This document shows positions 44,061 through 53,913 of a DNA stretch of 64,000 bases, piece after piece. Position 1 is the first letter of the stretch, and each line of letters opens with the position of its first letter. The DNA is taken from assembly GCA_963805445.1 (NCBI GenBank), contig CAWDUI010000012.1:310001-374000 (forward strand), read 5' to 3'. The notes beneath the pieces are model-generated. The model saw only the letters and a program-made list of their open reading frames with translations, was not told the origin of the DNA and ran no database searches. The position numbers and the translations under genes are program-made. This DNA comes from JAENVT01 sp963805445. Its GTDB lineage: Bacteria; Actinomycetota; Acidimicrobiia; Acidimicrobiales; Ilumatobacteraceae.

Positions 44061-45221
44061 CGGGCCAGGATGTCCATCATCTGGGCGACATCCTTGTCAC
44101 CCCGGCCCGACAGGTTCATCAAGACCGTCGAGCCCTGCATGTTCGCGGCCTCACGGGTTATCCAGGCCAGCGCGTGTGCGCATTCCAGCGCCGGGATGAT
44201 GCCCTCGGCGCGGGCCAGGAGCTGAAACGCCTCGATCACCTCGGCATCGGTGACCGACGGGTACTCGGCGCGGCCGATCGACGCCAGGTAGCTGTGCTCG
44301 GGCCCCACACCTGGATAGTCGAGGCCGGCGGAGATCGATTCGGCCTCGAGCACCTGTCCGTACTCGTCCTGCATCAGGTAGCTGCGCATGCCGTGCACGA
44401 CGCCTGGCTGGCCGCGCCCGACAGCGGCACCGCCGGCGGGCTCCACCCCGACGAGCCTGCTGCGGTCGTCGACGAACCCGGAGAAGATGCCGATCGCGTT
44501 GGAGCCACCGCCGACACAGGCCACGACCACGTCGGGCACGTCACCGAACAGGTCGAAGCACTGCTGTTTGGCCTCGTCGCCGACCACTCGGTGGAACTCG
44601 CGGACCATCCACGGGTACGGATGGGGACCCATGACCGAACCGAGGCAGTAGTGCGTCGTCTCGACGGATGGCGACCCAATCACGCATTGCCTCGTTGACC
44701 GCGTCTTTCAGCGTGCGACTGCCGCTCTGCACTGCTTCGACCTCCGAGCCGAGCAGCTTCATCCGGAACACGTTCAGTGCCTGACGTTCGACGTCGACAG
44801 CACCCATGTACACCTTGCACTCCATGCCGAGCAGGGCTGCCGCGGTCGCGCTGGCGACGCCGTGTTGACCGGCGCCCGTTTCGGCGACGAGACGCGTCTT
44901 GCCCATTCGCTTGGCAAGCAGCGCCTGGCCGAGCACGTTGTTGATCTTGTGCGAGCCCGTGTGGTTGAGGTCCTCGCGCTTCAGCACCAGGCGGATGCCG
45001 AGCTGATCGCTGAGGTTGGAACACTCGGTCAGGATCGACGGCCGTCCGGCGTACTGCCGAAGCTGGTAGTGGAGGTCGGCGCGGAACGCTGGGTCCGCCC
45101 AGGCGTCGCGGAACGCGGCCTCCAGCTCCTGGCATGCGGGCACCAGGGTCTCGGGTACAAAACGACCACCGAATTCGCCGAAACGTCCACTGGCCGATGG
45201 TTCTGCCATCAGCGACATCAT
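44057..45221 (-). CDS. trpB: Tryptophan synthase, beta subunit (one frameshift)
   Basis: The N-terminal frame starts GRFGEFGGRFVPETL and has the PLP-binding Lys in LNHTGSHKINN, GAGQHGVA and YMGAVDVERQ. The C-terminal frame has SVETTHYCLGSVMGPHPYP, VACVGGGSNAIG (phosphate-binding loop) and LSGRGDKD. An extra base near 44668 separates DWVA from SVETTHY. The corrected protein is about 387 residues. It joins indole and serine to make tryptophan. A GAGGAG site precedes the double ATG at 45221/45218; the second gives better spacing. Confidence 0.96.
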
Positions 45222-45243
45222 CTACTCCTCGTCGTCTGCCCAG

Positions 45244-45882
45244 TCATACGGCATCGAGTCCGGCCCCAGGTGCTGCAGCGGGTGCAGCAGCACGGGCACG
45301 CTCGATGAACGCCTTGACCTTCATCGGGTCTTTCCTTCCGGGCGATTTCTCGACACCGCTCGACACATCGACACCCCACGGCTGCACCTTGCGGACGGCG
45401 GTGGCCACGTTGTCGGGGTCGAGGCCTCCGGCAAGTATCAATCGCGGGCCTTCGGGTACCTCGCCGAGCAGTGACCAGTCGAACAGCTCACCGGAGCCCG
45501 GCGACGGCGCGTCGACCATGATCAGATCGGTGCCGAACTCCTTGATGCGGCGCGGATCCGGCGACCCGGCGACGACGGCCTTGATCACCCACCGGATCTG
45601 CTCGGCGACCTCTGCAACCATCCCTGGCGACTCGTGGCCGTGCAGCTGCGCTGCCTTCAGCCCGGCTCGGTTCACGGTGTCGATCACCCTGCTGGGCAGT
45701 TCGTCGCGGAACACTCCGACGGTGAGGATCTCCGGCGGGAGGCGACGGGTGATGTCGAACACCTGCTGCGCGGCGATCTGTCGTGTCGACGGAGCGAACA
45801 CAAAGCCGACCGCGTCGGCCCCCATGGCGACAGCGAACAAGGCGTCGTCCTCATTCGTGATACCGCAGATCTTGACGAACAT
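45244..45882 (-). CDS. trpF: Phosphoribosylanthranilate isomerase
   Basis: The 212-residue protein begins FVKICGITNEDDA with the catalytic Cys, continues with GADAVGFVFAPSTRQI, AQLHGHES and DAPSPGSGELFDW, and has the second-base region GGLDPDNV and WGVDVSSGVE. It converts phosphoribosylanthranilate to its ribulose form. It lies between trpC and trpB in the same direction. The C-terminus is an Ala/Pro-rich tail. Confidence 0.95.
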   Translation of the reverse strand: MFVKICGITNEDDALFAVAMGADAVGFVFAPSTRQIAAQQVFDITRRLPPEILTVGVFRDELPSRVIDTVNRAGLKAAQLHGHESPGMVAEVAEQIRWVIKAVVAGSPDPRRIKEFGTDLIMVDAPSPGSGELFDWSLLGEVPEGPRLILAGGLDPDNVATAVRKVQPWGVDVSSGVEKSPGRKDPMKVKAFIERARAAAPAAAPGAGLDAV

Positions 45883-45935
45883 CGTGCTGCAAACGTATCG
45901 GGCCGAGCTCGCCGGAGCGGTGATCAATTCGTGGC

Positions 45936-46713
45936 TTACGGAACTCGCAGCTCGGCGATCGCCGCCGCCGGGTCCGTCGAAGTGACCACTGATTCGCCCA
46001 CGAGGACCGCGTCGTAGCCGGCTTCGCGCAAGCGCAGCGCATCGGCGCGATCGCGCACGCCACTTTCGGCAACCCGCACCACGCCGGGTGGGATCAGTGC
46101 GGCCATGCGTTCGGCCCGGTCGTGGTCGACATGGAACGTGATGAGATCGCGTTGGTTCACGCCGATGATCGATGCCTCCGCCCGCAACGCGATGTCGAGC
46201 TCGCTCTCGTCGTGGATCTCGACGAGGACGTCGAGACCGAGGTCGACCGCCAGCTCGTGGAACGTCAACGAGCTCGCTCTTGTCGAGCGCCGCGGCGATC
46301 AGCAACACGCAATCGGCGCCCATGATCCTGGCGTCGAGCACGTCGCGCTCGCTGACCGTGAAGTCCTTGCGCAACACCGGCAGCGTGCATGCGCCTCGCG
46401 CTGCTTGCAGATCGGCGGCCGAACCGCCGAAATCCGCGGCGTCGGTCAGGACCGACAGGCAGGTCGCTCCACCTCGCTGGTACGTGTCGGCGACCACGGC
46501 CGGATCGAGGTCGGCGAACAGATCGCCCTTCGACGGGGACCGACGCTTGATCTCGGCGATCACGGCCAACGTCGGCTGGGCGCGGAGAGCAGCGGCGAAG
46601 CCGCGAGTGGGCGGCATCTGCGCCGCCTCGGCGGTGAGGGCCTGCAGGGGACGGTGATCCGATCGGGCAACCGCACGGTGATCCCTGAGGATTCGATCGA
46701 GGTATGTCGTCAC
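45936..46713 (-). CDS. trpC: Indole-3-glycerol phosphate synthase (one frameshift)
   Basis: The first frame has VIAEIKRRSPSKG with the catalytic Lys, YQRGGATCLSVLTD, LPVLRKDF and ADCVLLIAAAL. The second has LDVLVEIHDESELDIAL, IIGVNQRDL and VAESGV. They join near 46266, where one extra base separates SELV from TFHEL; the product is about 258 residues. It makes indole-3-glycerol phosphate. GTG 46713 is the start and lies 16 nt after the glyS stop. Confidence 0.95.
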
Positions 46714-46729
46714 TGCCTGCCACCCATCG

Positions 46730-48041
46730 CTAGAACCCGAGCCGCGAGCTGATCTCGGTCAGCAGCGATTCAATCGGTACCCGCACTTGCTCCGTCGTGT
46801 CGCGGTCGCGGATCGTCGACCGCGCCGTCGTCGAGCGAGTCGAAGTCGATCGTGACGCACAGCGGCGTGCCGATCTCGTCCTGACGGCGATACCGACGGC
46901 CGATGGCCTGGGTCTCGTCGTAGTCGACCATGTATCGCTCGCTCAGGATCTTGCGAACCTGATGGGCGAGTGGGGTCAAGGTGTCCTTCTTCGAGAGCGG
47001 CAACACCGCAACCTTGTACGGCGCGAGGCGCGGGTGCAGTCGCAGCACGGTTCGTGTCTCGTCGTTGACCACATCTTCGTCGTAGGCCGCGAGCAGGAAG
47101 ATCGCGAACAATCGGGTCACGCCCACCGCCGGCTCGATGACGTACGGCTTGTAGCGCTCGTTGGTCGCTTGGTCGAAGTAGTCGAGCTTCTCCCCCGAGT
47201 GATTCGAATGTTGGGTGAGGTCATAGTCCGTGCGCTGGGCGATTCCCTCCGCCTCGTCCCAACCCCACGGGAACAGGAACTCGACGTCGGACGTGCCGGT
47301 CGAGTAATGCGAGAGCTCGTCGGCGTCGTGCGCACGCAAGCGCAACAGCTCAGTCGGCACACCGAGGTCGAGGTACCAGTTCATCCGCTGGGTGCACCAG
47401 TACTCGTACCACTTGGCGCTGTCGGCCGGTGGCACGAAGTACTCCATCTCCATCTGTTCGAACTCACGGGTCCGGAAGATCCAGTTCTGCGGAGTGATCT
47501 CGTTGCGGAAGCTCTTGCCGACCTGGGCGATGCCGAACGGTGGCTTGCGCCTGGTCGAGTTCAACACGTTGGCGAAGTTGATGAACATCCCTTGTGCCGT
47601 CTCGGGACGGAGGTAGGCCACGGCGCCGGCGTCTTCGATCGGCCCGGCATGGGTCTTGAACATCAAGTTGAACTGACGCGGCTCGGTGAACGTGCCGTGC
47701 TTGCCGCAGCTGGGGCAGGTGTTCGGATCGTCGAGCTTGTCGAGGCGGAACCGGTTCTTGCAGTTGGTGCAGTCGACCAACGGATCGGTGAAGTTGGCGA
47801 GGTGGCCACTGGCCTCCCACACCTGTGGCGGGCCGAGCACCGCTGCGTCGATCAACACGACGTCGTCGCGGAGCTGCACCATCGAGCGGATCCACGCCTC
47901 GCGGATGTTGCGCAGCATGAGCGCGCCGAGGGGCCCGTAGTCGTAGGTGCTACGGAAACCGCCGTAGATCTCCGCAGAGGGGTAGACGAAACCCCGTCTC
48001 TTGCAGAGATTGACAACTTGATCGAGATCGGTCGCAGGCAT
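46730..48041 (-). CDS. glyS: Glycine-tRNA ligase, dimeric type (one frameshift near the C-terminus)
   Basis: The 437-residue class II synthetase begins with DLDQVVNLCKRRGFVYPSAEIYGG, has a zinc knuckle (CTNCKNRFRLDKL...CPSCGKHG), motif 2 region with FRNEITPQNWIFRTREFEQMEMEYF, and GVTRLFAIFLLAAYDED (motif 3). The apparent stop at 46770 is caused by an extra base near 46818; the other frame restores TIRDRDTTEQVRVPIESLLTEI and ends at 46730. It charges tRNA-Gly. It lies upstream of trpC in the same direction. Confidence 0.95.
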
Positions 48042-48116
48042 ACCTCTGCAAGGCTACGAGCGCCACCCGGGCTCCCGCGAATGAGTTGGCCACGGTGGGC
48101 GCCTCTCGCCTCGGTG

Positions 48117-48223
48117 GTTGGGCGCGATTTTGGTAGTGGACGTTCCGGAATCGAACCCGTTGAGCCTGGTTGGGTGAGGTATGAGTACCACAAGTACCAC
48201 GAGTACCGAAATCGCGCCCGACC
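48117..48223. repeat. Dispersed ~100-bp palindromic element, copy B
   Basis: This element lies in the 233-bp gap between the end of recO and the start of glyS. It has the same ends as copy A (TTGGGCGCGATTTTGGTA on the left; TACCGAAATCGCGCCCGA on the right) and an identical 26-bp core at 48155-48180 in opposite orientation to copy A. A GAGTACCAC-AAGTACCAC-GAGTACC stutter makes copy B about 10 bp longer. The rest of the gap holds nothing else that I can identify beyond the glyS promoter. Confidence 0.8.
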
Positions 48224-48274
48224 GAGCATCCGACAGCCCGCCCAGATCGGCACATTTGTGCCGAGGGAGTGCGC

Positions 48275-49006
48275 TCAGGTGTCCATTCGCTCGAACATCG
48301 CCACGGTCCGAAGGCGACGCTCGATGTGGTGCTCCATGGCCCGAGTGGCGTGTGCCGCAACTTCGTGTGTCGCTGGCGACGCGGCGACGCAAAGCGCGTC
48401 GTTCAGACGGCCGCCGAGCACCATGCGCATCAACTCCAGCGCATCCTCGCCCAAGGGAGCCCCGGTGCGGCAGTTCCGGCACAACGCACCGCCGTGGTCC
48501 ATGTCGAACGCGACCAGCGGGCCGGGCTCCCCGCAGCGGGCACACTCGTCGAGCAACGGGGTGATGCCTTCGGCCGCCAGGAGCTTCCAGTAGAACGCCG
48601 GCACGACCAGGGGTCCCGATCGCCGCGCCACGGTCCGGAGGGCGCCGACGAGCATTCGATACAGGTGCGGCGCCGGCTCGCGCTCCAGCGCCAGCTGGTC
48701 GACCGCCTCCAGCATGGCGATGCCGTTGGTCATGTGGTCGAGGTCGGCGACCATCGGCGCCAAGGTCTCGATCGACTCCGCCTGGCTGACGATGTCGAGA
48801 TCGGCGCGGCCGTGCACCAGCAGCAGCTGCACGTGGCTCATCGGCTCGAGCCTGGCGCCGAACTTCGACATGGTCTTGCGCACACCCTTGGCGACCGCCC
48901 TGACCTTGCCGTGGTGCTCGGTCATCAGCACCACGATCCGGTCGGCCTCGGCCAGCTTGTAGGTCCGCAGCACCACGGCGGAGTCGCGATAGACGGGGGC
49001 GCCCAT
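48275..49006 (-). CDS. recO: DNA repair protein RecO
   Basis: The 243-residue protein begins with an OB fold (YRDSAVVLRTYKLAEADRIVVLMTEHHGKVRAVAKGVRK), the hallmark RecO N-terminus, then a helical domain and a zinc site (CARCGEPGP...ALCRNCRTG). It helps load RecA in gap repair with RecF/RecR. ATG 49006 overlaps the stop of the upstream cis-prenyltransferase-like gene by one base, so the two are coupled. Confidence 0.92.
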   Translation of the reverse strand: MGAPVYRDSAVVLRTYKLAEADRIVVLMTEHHGKVRAVAKGVRKTMSKFGARLEPMSHVQLLLVHGRADLDIVSQAESIETLAPMVADLDHMTNGIAMLEAVDQLALEREPAPHLYRMLVGALRTVARRSGPLVVPAFYWKLLAAEGITPLLDECARCGEPGPLVAFDMDHGGALCRNCRTGAPLGEDALELMRMVLGGRLNDALCVAASPATHEVAAHATRAMEHHIERRLRTVAMFERMDT

Positions 49007-49557
49007 CAGTCGAGCCCGCCGAACCGTCGATGCCGTCCTGCGAACTCGGTGAATGCCGCTTCGAGATCTGCGCCGCGCAACGTGGCCCAGGCCGTGTCGA
49101 GGTAGACGAGCTCGCAGTACGCCAGCTCCCAGACCAGGGTCGCCGGCAAATCGGTATCGGGACCGATCACGATGACGAGGTCGGGGTCGCACGGAGCGGG
49201 AGCGTTGACGACCTCCGCCAGGTTGGCGTCGGTGATGTCCCGTCCGTCACGCCGCAACGCGTTGACCGCGCCGACCAGTCGCTGTCGCCCGTCGGTCTGC
49301 GGATCCACGACGCCGGTACATCCCCCCACTCGAGTGATCGACGCCGGAGTACCACCGTGAGGCGGGGCGATCCGATCGAGCGGACGGATGGTCAACCAGG
49401 ACGCGCCGGCGTGTTCGACGACCTTGCCGTACTCGATGATCCGATCGCGCCAGGCCACATCGCCGAGCGAGTTCCACTCCTCCAGCAGGCCTCCGACGAT
49501 CACGACGTGCCGCAACCCGACAGGCTGTTCTGCGGCACGGCTCATGGCGGCCATCAT
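49006..49557 (-). CDS. Cis-prenyltransferase homologue lacking the catalytic motif (NgBR/Nus1-like)
   Basis: The product is about 183 residues (ATG 49557; TTG 49590 and ATG 49554 are alternatives). It aligns by eye with undecaprenyl diphosphate synthase: GASWLTIRPL matches VGWLTVFGF, and DLVIVIGPDTDLPATLVWELAYCELVYLDTAW...LEAAFTEF matches the C-terminal strand-helix region. The catalytic DGNGRWA motif is absent (VVIVGGLLEEW in its place), as is the RTSGE-RISNF motif. It keeps the C-terminal RRFGG, that is the RxG motif, at residues 177-181. It is coupled to recO and divergent from the catalytic homologue. I infer a non-catalytic partner subunit; a decayed paralogue is the alternative. Confidence 0.7.
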   Translation of the reverse strand: MMAAMSRAAEQPVGLRHVVIVGGLLEEWNSLGDVAWRDRIIEYGKVVEHAGASWLTIRPLDRIAPPHGGTPASITRVGGCTGVVDPQTDGRQRLVGAVNALRRDGRDITDANLAEVVNAPAPCDPDLVIVIGPDTDLPATLVWELAYCELVYLDTAWATLRGADLEAAFTEFAGRHRRFGGLD

Positions 49558-49618
49558 CCCACGCCGGACGCGAACATGCGGGCCATGCAAGCGGGCAAAT
49601 GAGTATGGTTGATGACCT

Positions 49619-50296
49619 GTGCGGCCTGATGCTCAACGACCACTGCATGTCGCCTGCATCATGGACGGCAACGGCCGTTGGGCCCGGCGCCGCAGCCTGC
49701 CGCGAACCGCCGGCCACACCGAAGGTGAGGAGAATCTGGCCGCTGTCGTTCGCCTAGCCGTGAAGCGGGATGTCGGCTGGCTCACCGTCTTCGGCTTCTC
49801 GACCGAGAACTGGGTCCGACCGCGCATCGAGGTGCGTCACATCCTCGGGCTGCACAAGAAGCTGTTCGGTCGGGTGGCCGAGCTCAACGATCTCAACGTG
49901 CGGGTGCAGTGGATCGGACGTCCTTTCTCCAGCCCCGATGCTCGAACCCCGGGCTACGTGCAGAAGGCCATCCTCAAAGCCATTGCCGACACGGCCGGAA
50001 ACACGGGGATGGTGCTGACCGTCGCCTTCGACTACGGGAGCCGTGCCGAGATCGTGCACGCCGCAGTGGAGGCGAGCAGCGGCTCCGTGGCCGTGACGAC
50101 AGCCGACCTCGACGCTCACATGTACCTGCCGGAGCTACCCCACGTCGACGTCGTCGTGCGAACGTCGGGCGAGCGACGCATCTCCAACTTCATGCTGTGG
50201 CAGTCGGCGGGATCGCCGGTCTACTTCACCGAGAAGACGTGGCCGGATTTCGGCGCCGGCGAACTCGACGCTGCCATCGCCCTCGCCCGCAGCTGA
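49619..50296 (+). CDS. uppS: Cis-prenyltransferase, undecaprenyl diphosphate synthase type, without C-terminal RxG
   Basis: The 225-residue protein has the catalytic IMDGNGRWARRR motif (Asp16), AGHTEGEENL, WLTVFGFSTENWVRP, VAFDYGSRAEI and DVVVRTSGERRISNFMLWQSA. It condenses isopentenyl diphosphate onto an allylic primer to make the lipid carrier for cell-wall synthesis. The usual C-terminal extension ending in RRFGG is missing: the frame stops right after LDAAIALARS, and no other frame downstream supplies it. TATGGT (49604-49609) lies 9 nt before GTG 49619. The divergent neighbour holds the missing motif. Confidence 0.9.
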   Translation: MRPDAQRPLHVACIMDGNGRWARRRSLPRTAGHTEGEENLAAVVRLAVKRDVGWLTVFGFSTENWVRPRIEVRHILGLHKKLFGRVAELNDLNVRVQWIGRPFSSPDARTPGYVQKAILKAIADTAGNTGMVLTVAFDYGSRAEIVHAAVEASSGSVAVTTADLDAHMYLPELPHVDVVVRTSGERRISNFMLWQSAGSPVYFTEKTWPDFGAGELDAAIALARS

Positions 50297-50458
50297 TCAA
50301 AGGTATCGACCCGGCGCACGCCGACCACTATCATCGCCACCAGGCAAAGGCGTCGCGGCTCGACGTCGCGCCCAGGTGCCTCAGCTCCGGACCAAGCGGC
50401 TGAGCGCGCCGCTCCTCTCACGGCGTTTGCATCATCCGAGCCGCTACCGTCGAGGTTC

Positions 50459-52349
50459 GTGGCCGAACCTCACAACGTGACCTCGGCCCTTGCACAGGTC
50501 ACCGCAGCATTGCCGGCGGCCGAGGAGCGGCCCGGCCAACAGCAGATGGCCGCAGCGGTCGACGACGCAATCGCTCATGGCCGGCATCTGATCGTCCAGG
50601 CGGGTACCGGCACGGGCAAGACGCTCGGCTACCTCGTCCCGGCAGTCCTGACCGGCAAGCACATCGTCGTCGCCACAGCCACCAAGGCCTTGCAGGATCA
50701 ACTGGCGGCCAAGGACCTGCCGTTTCTCGAATCGCACCTCGGCCGCCCGTTCGACTGGGCCGTGCTGAAAGGCCGCAGCAACTACATCTGCATGCAGCGG
50801 GTACGCGAGTTGCAGGCAACCGCCGCCGGTCAGGGCCAGCTGGAGATCGAGGAGTTCGCGGCGACCACCAAGGTCGACATCAAGCGCTTGGTCGAGTGGT
50901 CTGGTACGACCAAGACCGGCGACCAGGCCGACCTGACCTGGTCGCCCGACGATCGCTCGTGGCAGGCAGTCAGCGTCGGCAGCGACGAGTGTCCCGGCGG
51001 CACGAAGTGCCCGATGGGCTCGGTGTGCTTCGCCGAACTGGCCCGGAGCCGCGCTTCTGTCGCCGATGTGGTCGTCGTCAACCTGCACCTCTACGGCCTC
51101 AACGTGGCCAGCGGCAACGTGCTCCTGCCCGAGCACGAGGTGGTCGTGATCGACGAAGCCCACCAGCTCGAAGACATCATGAGCGACACGGTCGGCGTGC
51201 AGATCGGGCCTGGTCGGTTCACCAACCTCGCCGCCATCGTGCGGCGGGTGCTCGACGACCCGGCGATCGTCGGCGGCATTGCCGAGGCGGCAACGGCAAT
51301 CCGCGAAGCCCTGCGACCGTTCTCCGGTGAACGACTGAACAAGCCGTTCCCCGCAGCCATCCAGGACGCCTTGATCGATGTGCGCACCCGCATCGAGAAG
51401 GCGCAGTCCGCGCTCTGCGAGCCATCAACACCGACGTGCCCGAGGCGCAGCAACGCAAGGTCCGCGCCCAGCAGGTCGCGACACGTGTGCAGGAACAGAT
51501 CGACACCGCCCTCGGCATGCACGAGGGCTACGTCGCCTTCGTCTCCGGTAGCCCGGATCACGCTCGTCTGGAGATCGCTCCGCTCGACGTGGGGCCCGTG
51601 CTGGATGCGGGGATCTGGACGAAGCGAACGGCGATCCTCACCAGCGCGACTTTGCCGGCCTCGCTCGCCCACCGAGTCGGATTGCCGGACGCAGTCGTAC
51701 ACACAGATCGACGTCGGAAGCCCATTCGACTACGCCCACAACGCCCTGCTCTACTGCGCGCTGCATCTGCCCGATCCCAGGTCCCCACAGTTCGCTTCCG
51801 CAGTGCACGACGAGTTGGCAGCCCTCATCACCGCAGCCGGTGGACGCACCTTGGCGTTGTTCACCAGCTGGAAAGCGATGGACGCCGCCGCGGCAGCCGC
51901 TGAAGGAACGGGTCGATGTGAAGATCCTCACGCAACGCGACTTCCCGAAGACTGCGCTGGTCAAGGCGTTCACCGACGACGAATCGTCGTGCCTGTTCGC
52001 CACGGCCGGTTTCTTCCAGGGCGTCGACATACCCGGGCGAACGCTGTCGTTGGTGACGATCGACCGCATCCCGTTCCCTCGGCCCGACGACCCGTTGTTG
52101 ACGGCGCGTCGCGAACTGCTCGGCGCCGCAGCGTTCGGCGAGATCGACCTTCCGAGGGCGGCAATGTTGCTCGCCCAGGCCACGGGTCGACTGATCCGCA
52201 ACGCCACCGATCGCGGCGTGGTCGCCGTGTTCGACCCGCGCCTCGGCAAGGCCAGCTACCGCTGGCAGGTCGTCAATGCCTTGCCACCGATGAGGCGAAC
52301 GCGTGAGCGTGCCGAGGTCGAGGCGTTCCTTCGGGAGATCACCACGTAG
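50459..52349 (+). CDS. dinG: ATP-dependent DNA helicase, DinG/XPD type (three frameshifts)
   Basis: The first frame has Walker A in QAGTGTGKTLGYL, VVATATKALQDQL, four cysteines that could hold an iron-sulfur cluster (YICMQR, DECPGGTKC, SVCF) and the VIDEAHQLED box. The second half continues across frames with TILTSATL-like AILTSATLPASL, GSPFDYAHNALLYC, TLALFTSWKAM, CLFATAGFFQGVDIPG, VTIDRIPFPRPDDPL and QATGRLIRNATDRGVVAVFDPR. Frame changes lie near 51415, 51703 and 51900, each fixable by one base. Corrected length is about 629 residues. TACCGT (50445-50450) lies 8 nt before GTG 50459. Such helicases unwind DNA 5' to 3'. Confidence 0.88.
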
Positions 52350-52368
52350 ACAACTACAGTGCCCTGTC

Positions 52369-53098
52369 GTGGGGCAACTCGTCAGCGTCGTATCGGTGGA
52401 AGGCGTCGCCACGATCACGCTCGATTCGCCGTCCAATCGCAACGCGCTGTCTCAGCAACTGCTGGTCGATCTGCACGAAGCGCTCGACGTCGCCGAGCAA
52501 GAACAGTGTCCGCGTGATCGTGCTGACCCACACTGCCCCGGCGTTCTGCGCGGGCGCCGACCTCAAGGAGCGTTCGACCGGCAAGGTGGACTCCACGTCG
52601 TTCGTGCACGTCCTCGATCGCCTGGCGACGACGCCGGCGCCGGTGATCGCCGCAGTCGATGGTCCGGTTCGCGCCGGCGGCATCGGGTTGATGGCGGCAT
52701 GCGATCTCATCGTGGTGAATCCGTCGATCACGTTCGCCTTCACCGAAGTCCGCATCGGGGTCGCGCCGGCGATCATCACCGGTCCGATCCTGCAGCGTTG
52801 CGGGTGGTCGAAGTTGGCCGGCCCGTACCTCACCGGCGAGGTGTTCGACGCGGCGCGAGCACTCGACATGGGTCTGGTGACCCACGTCGTCGACGACGTG
52901 GCGGCGACGGTTGCCGGTCTCTGTCGCGACGTGCTTCGCGGCGGCCCGAATGCCGTTGCGGCGACCAAGGCACTGCTGCGCCGGTCGCACACCATGCCGG
53001 AGTTGCAGGCGATCTCGGAATCATTGTTCACCAGCGACGAGGGCCGAGAGGGAATGGCGGCCTTCGCCGAGAAGCGACCGCCGCAGTGGGCCCAGTGA
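52369..53098 (+). CDS. Enoyl-CoA hydratase/isomerase family protein (one frameshift)
   Basis: The N-terminal frame from GTG 52369 has VATITLDSPSNRNALSQQLL; the second frame has VIVLTHTAPAFCAGADLKE (oxyanion-hole region), GPVRAGGIGLMAACDLIV, and FAFTEVRIGVAPAI with the catalytic Glu region. They join near 52505. The corrected protein is about 242 residues. It would hydrate or isomerise an enoyl-CoA. TACAGT (52355-52360) lies 8 nt before the start. No beta-oxidation partner is adjacent. Confidence 0.88.
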
Positions 53099-53105
53099 CA
53101 CTCCT

Positions 53106-53209
53106 CCAGCGTTTGACGTTTGCGGCCCCCCAGCGTCACAAACGCCAGACCCAGGGAAGCGTCTGACTGCTGGCGCCCCGTATCGGGGCGCCGAGCTCAC
53201 AAACGCTGG
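53106..53209. repeat. Nested palindromic intergenic element between convergent genes
   Basis: The 131-bp gap between two convergent genes has outer perfect 10-bp inverted ends, CCAGCGTTTG (53106-53115) and CAAACGCTGG (53200-53209), and an inner perfect hairpin GGCGCCCCG-TAT-CGGGGCGCC (53172-53192). Related words (ACGTTTGCGG, GTCACAAACGCC, GCGTCTGACTGCTGG) recur inside. It is probably a bidirectional terminator, though there is no T tract. Confidence 0.65.
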
Positions 53210-53229
53210 GTTGGGAACGAGTGGGGTGG

Positions 53230-53913
53230 CTACGAGAGGAGGCGGTAGCCGATGCCGCGAGCGGTGACGATCAACTTCGGGTCGTCCGGTTGATCCTCGA
53301 TCTTGACCCGCAAACGGCGCACATGGGCATCGACGAGGCGGCTGTCGCCGAGGTACTCGTAGCCCCAGACCCGCTCGAGCAGCTGGTCACGCGAGAGCAC
53401 CATCCCGACGTGATCGGCAAACTCGCACAACAGCCGGAACTCGGTCTTGGTCAGGCTCAGTTCTCGACCTGCTTTCAGGGCAATGCCCTGCTCACGGCGC
53501 AATTCGACGTCGCCGAAGCGGCTGGCCGGAGCGAGCGACGGCACATCGTGCAGATGCACGCGTCGGAGCGCGGCGCGAATCCTGGCCGCCAGTTCCTTCG
53601 GCACGACCGGTTTGGTCACGTAGTCGTCGGCGCCGGCTTCGAGACCCGCGACCAGGTCGTAGGTGTCTGCTTGGGCGGTGACGATGATGATCGGGACGAT
53701 GCTGGTTGCACGCAGGCTTCGACATACCTCGAAACCACTCATATCAGGTAACCGCAAATCGAGTAACACCAGGTCAGGCTCCCGTTCAGCAAAGGCCGCC
53801 AATCCCGAGCGACCGTCCTCGGCCTGGCGAACCTCGTATCCCTCGTCCTCGAGGGCCAGGCTCAGCGCCAACCGAATGGCGTCGTCATCTTCGATGAACA
53901 ACAGAGAATGCAC
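53230..53913 (-). CDS. OmpR-family response regulator (MtrA/CseB-like)
   Basis: The 227-residue protein has a receiver domain (Asp9-Asp10-Asp11, phosphoacceptor Asp52 in VLLDLRLPD, Lys in VTKPV) and a winged-helix output domain (LSLTKTEFRLLCEFADHVGMVLSRDQLLERVWG, then VDAHVRRLRVKIE and GIGYRLL). The start is GTG 53913. It is divergent from the STAS and histidine kinase genes, and the latter is its likely partner, as in actinobacterial MtrAB. Confidence 0.92.
   Translation of the reverse strand: MHSLLFIEDDDAIRLALSLALEDEGYEVRQAEDGRSGLAAFAEREPDLVLLDLRLPDMSGFEVCRSLRATSIVPIIIVTAQADTYDLVAGLEAGADDYVTKPVVPKELAARIRAALRRVHLHDVPSLAPASRFGDVELRREQGIALKAGRELSLTKTEFRLLCEFADHVGMVLSRDQLLERVWGYEYLGDSRLVDAHVRRLRVKIEDQPDDPKLIVTARGIGYRLLS

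Noticed and set aside
48117..48223. tRNA-like or insertion sequence interpretation of the palindromic element
   Set aside because: It has no cloverleaf, no transposase frame and no clear target duplication; a REP/MITE-like repeat fits better.
46797..48593. 598-codon plus-strand frame
   Set aside because: It is antisense to glyS and recO and runs through the palindromic repeat; no domain is recognisable.
50297..50458. Extension of uppS to supply the missing RxG tail
   Set aside because: All three frames after the stop were read; none gives an RRFGG-like or other RxG ending in a plausible position.
50459..52349. Programmed frameshifting in the helicase
   Set aside because: There are three breaks with no slippery heptamer or shared geometry, matching the error pattern elsewhere.
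53099..53226. CRISPR-like repeats between convergent genes
   Set aside because: The repeated words are palindromic arms of one element, with no regular spacing and no cas genes in the window.
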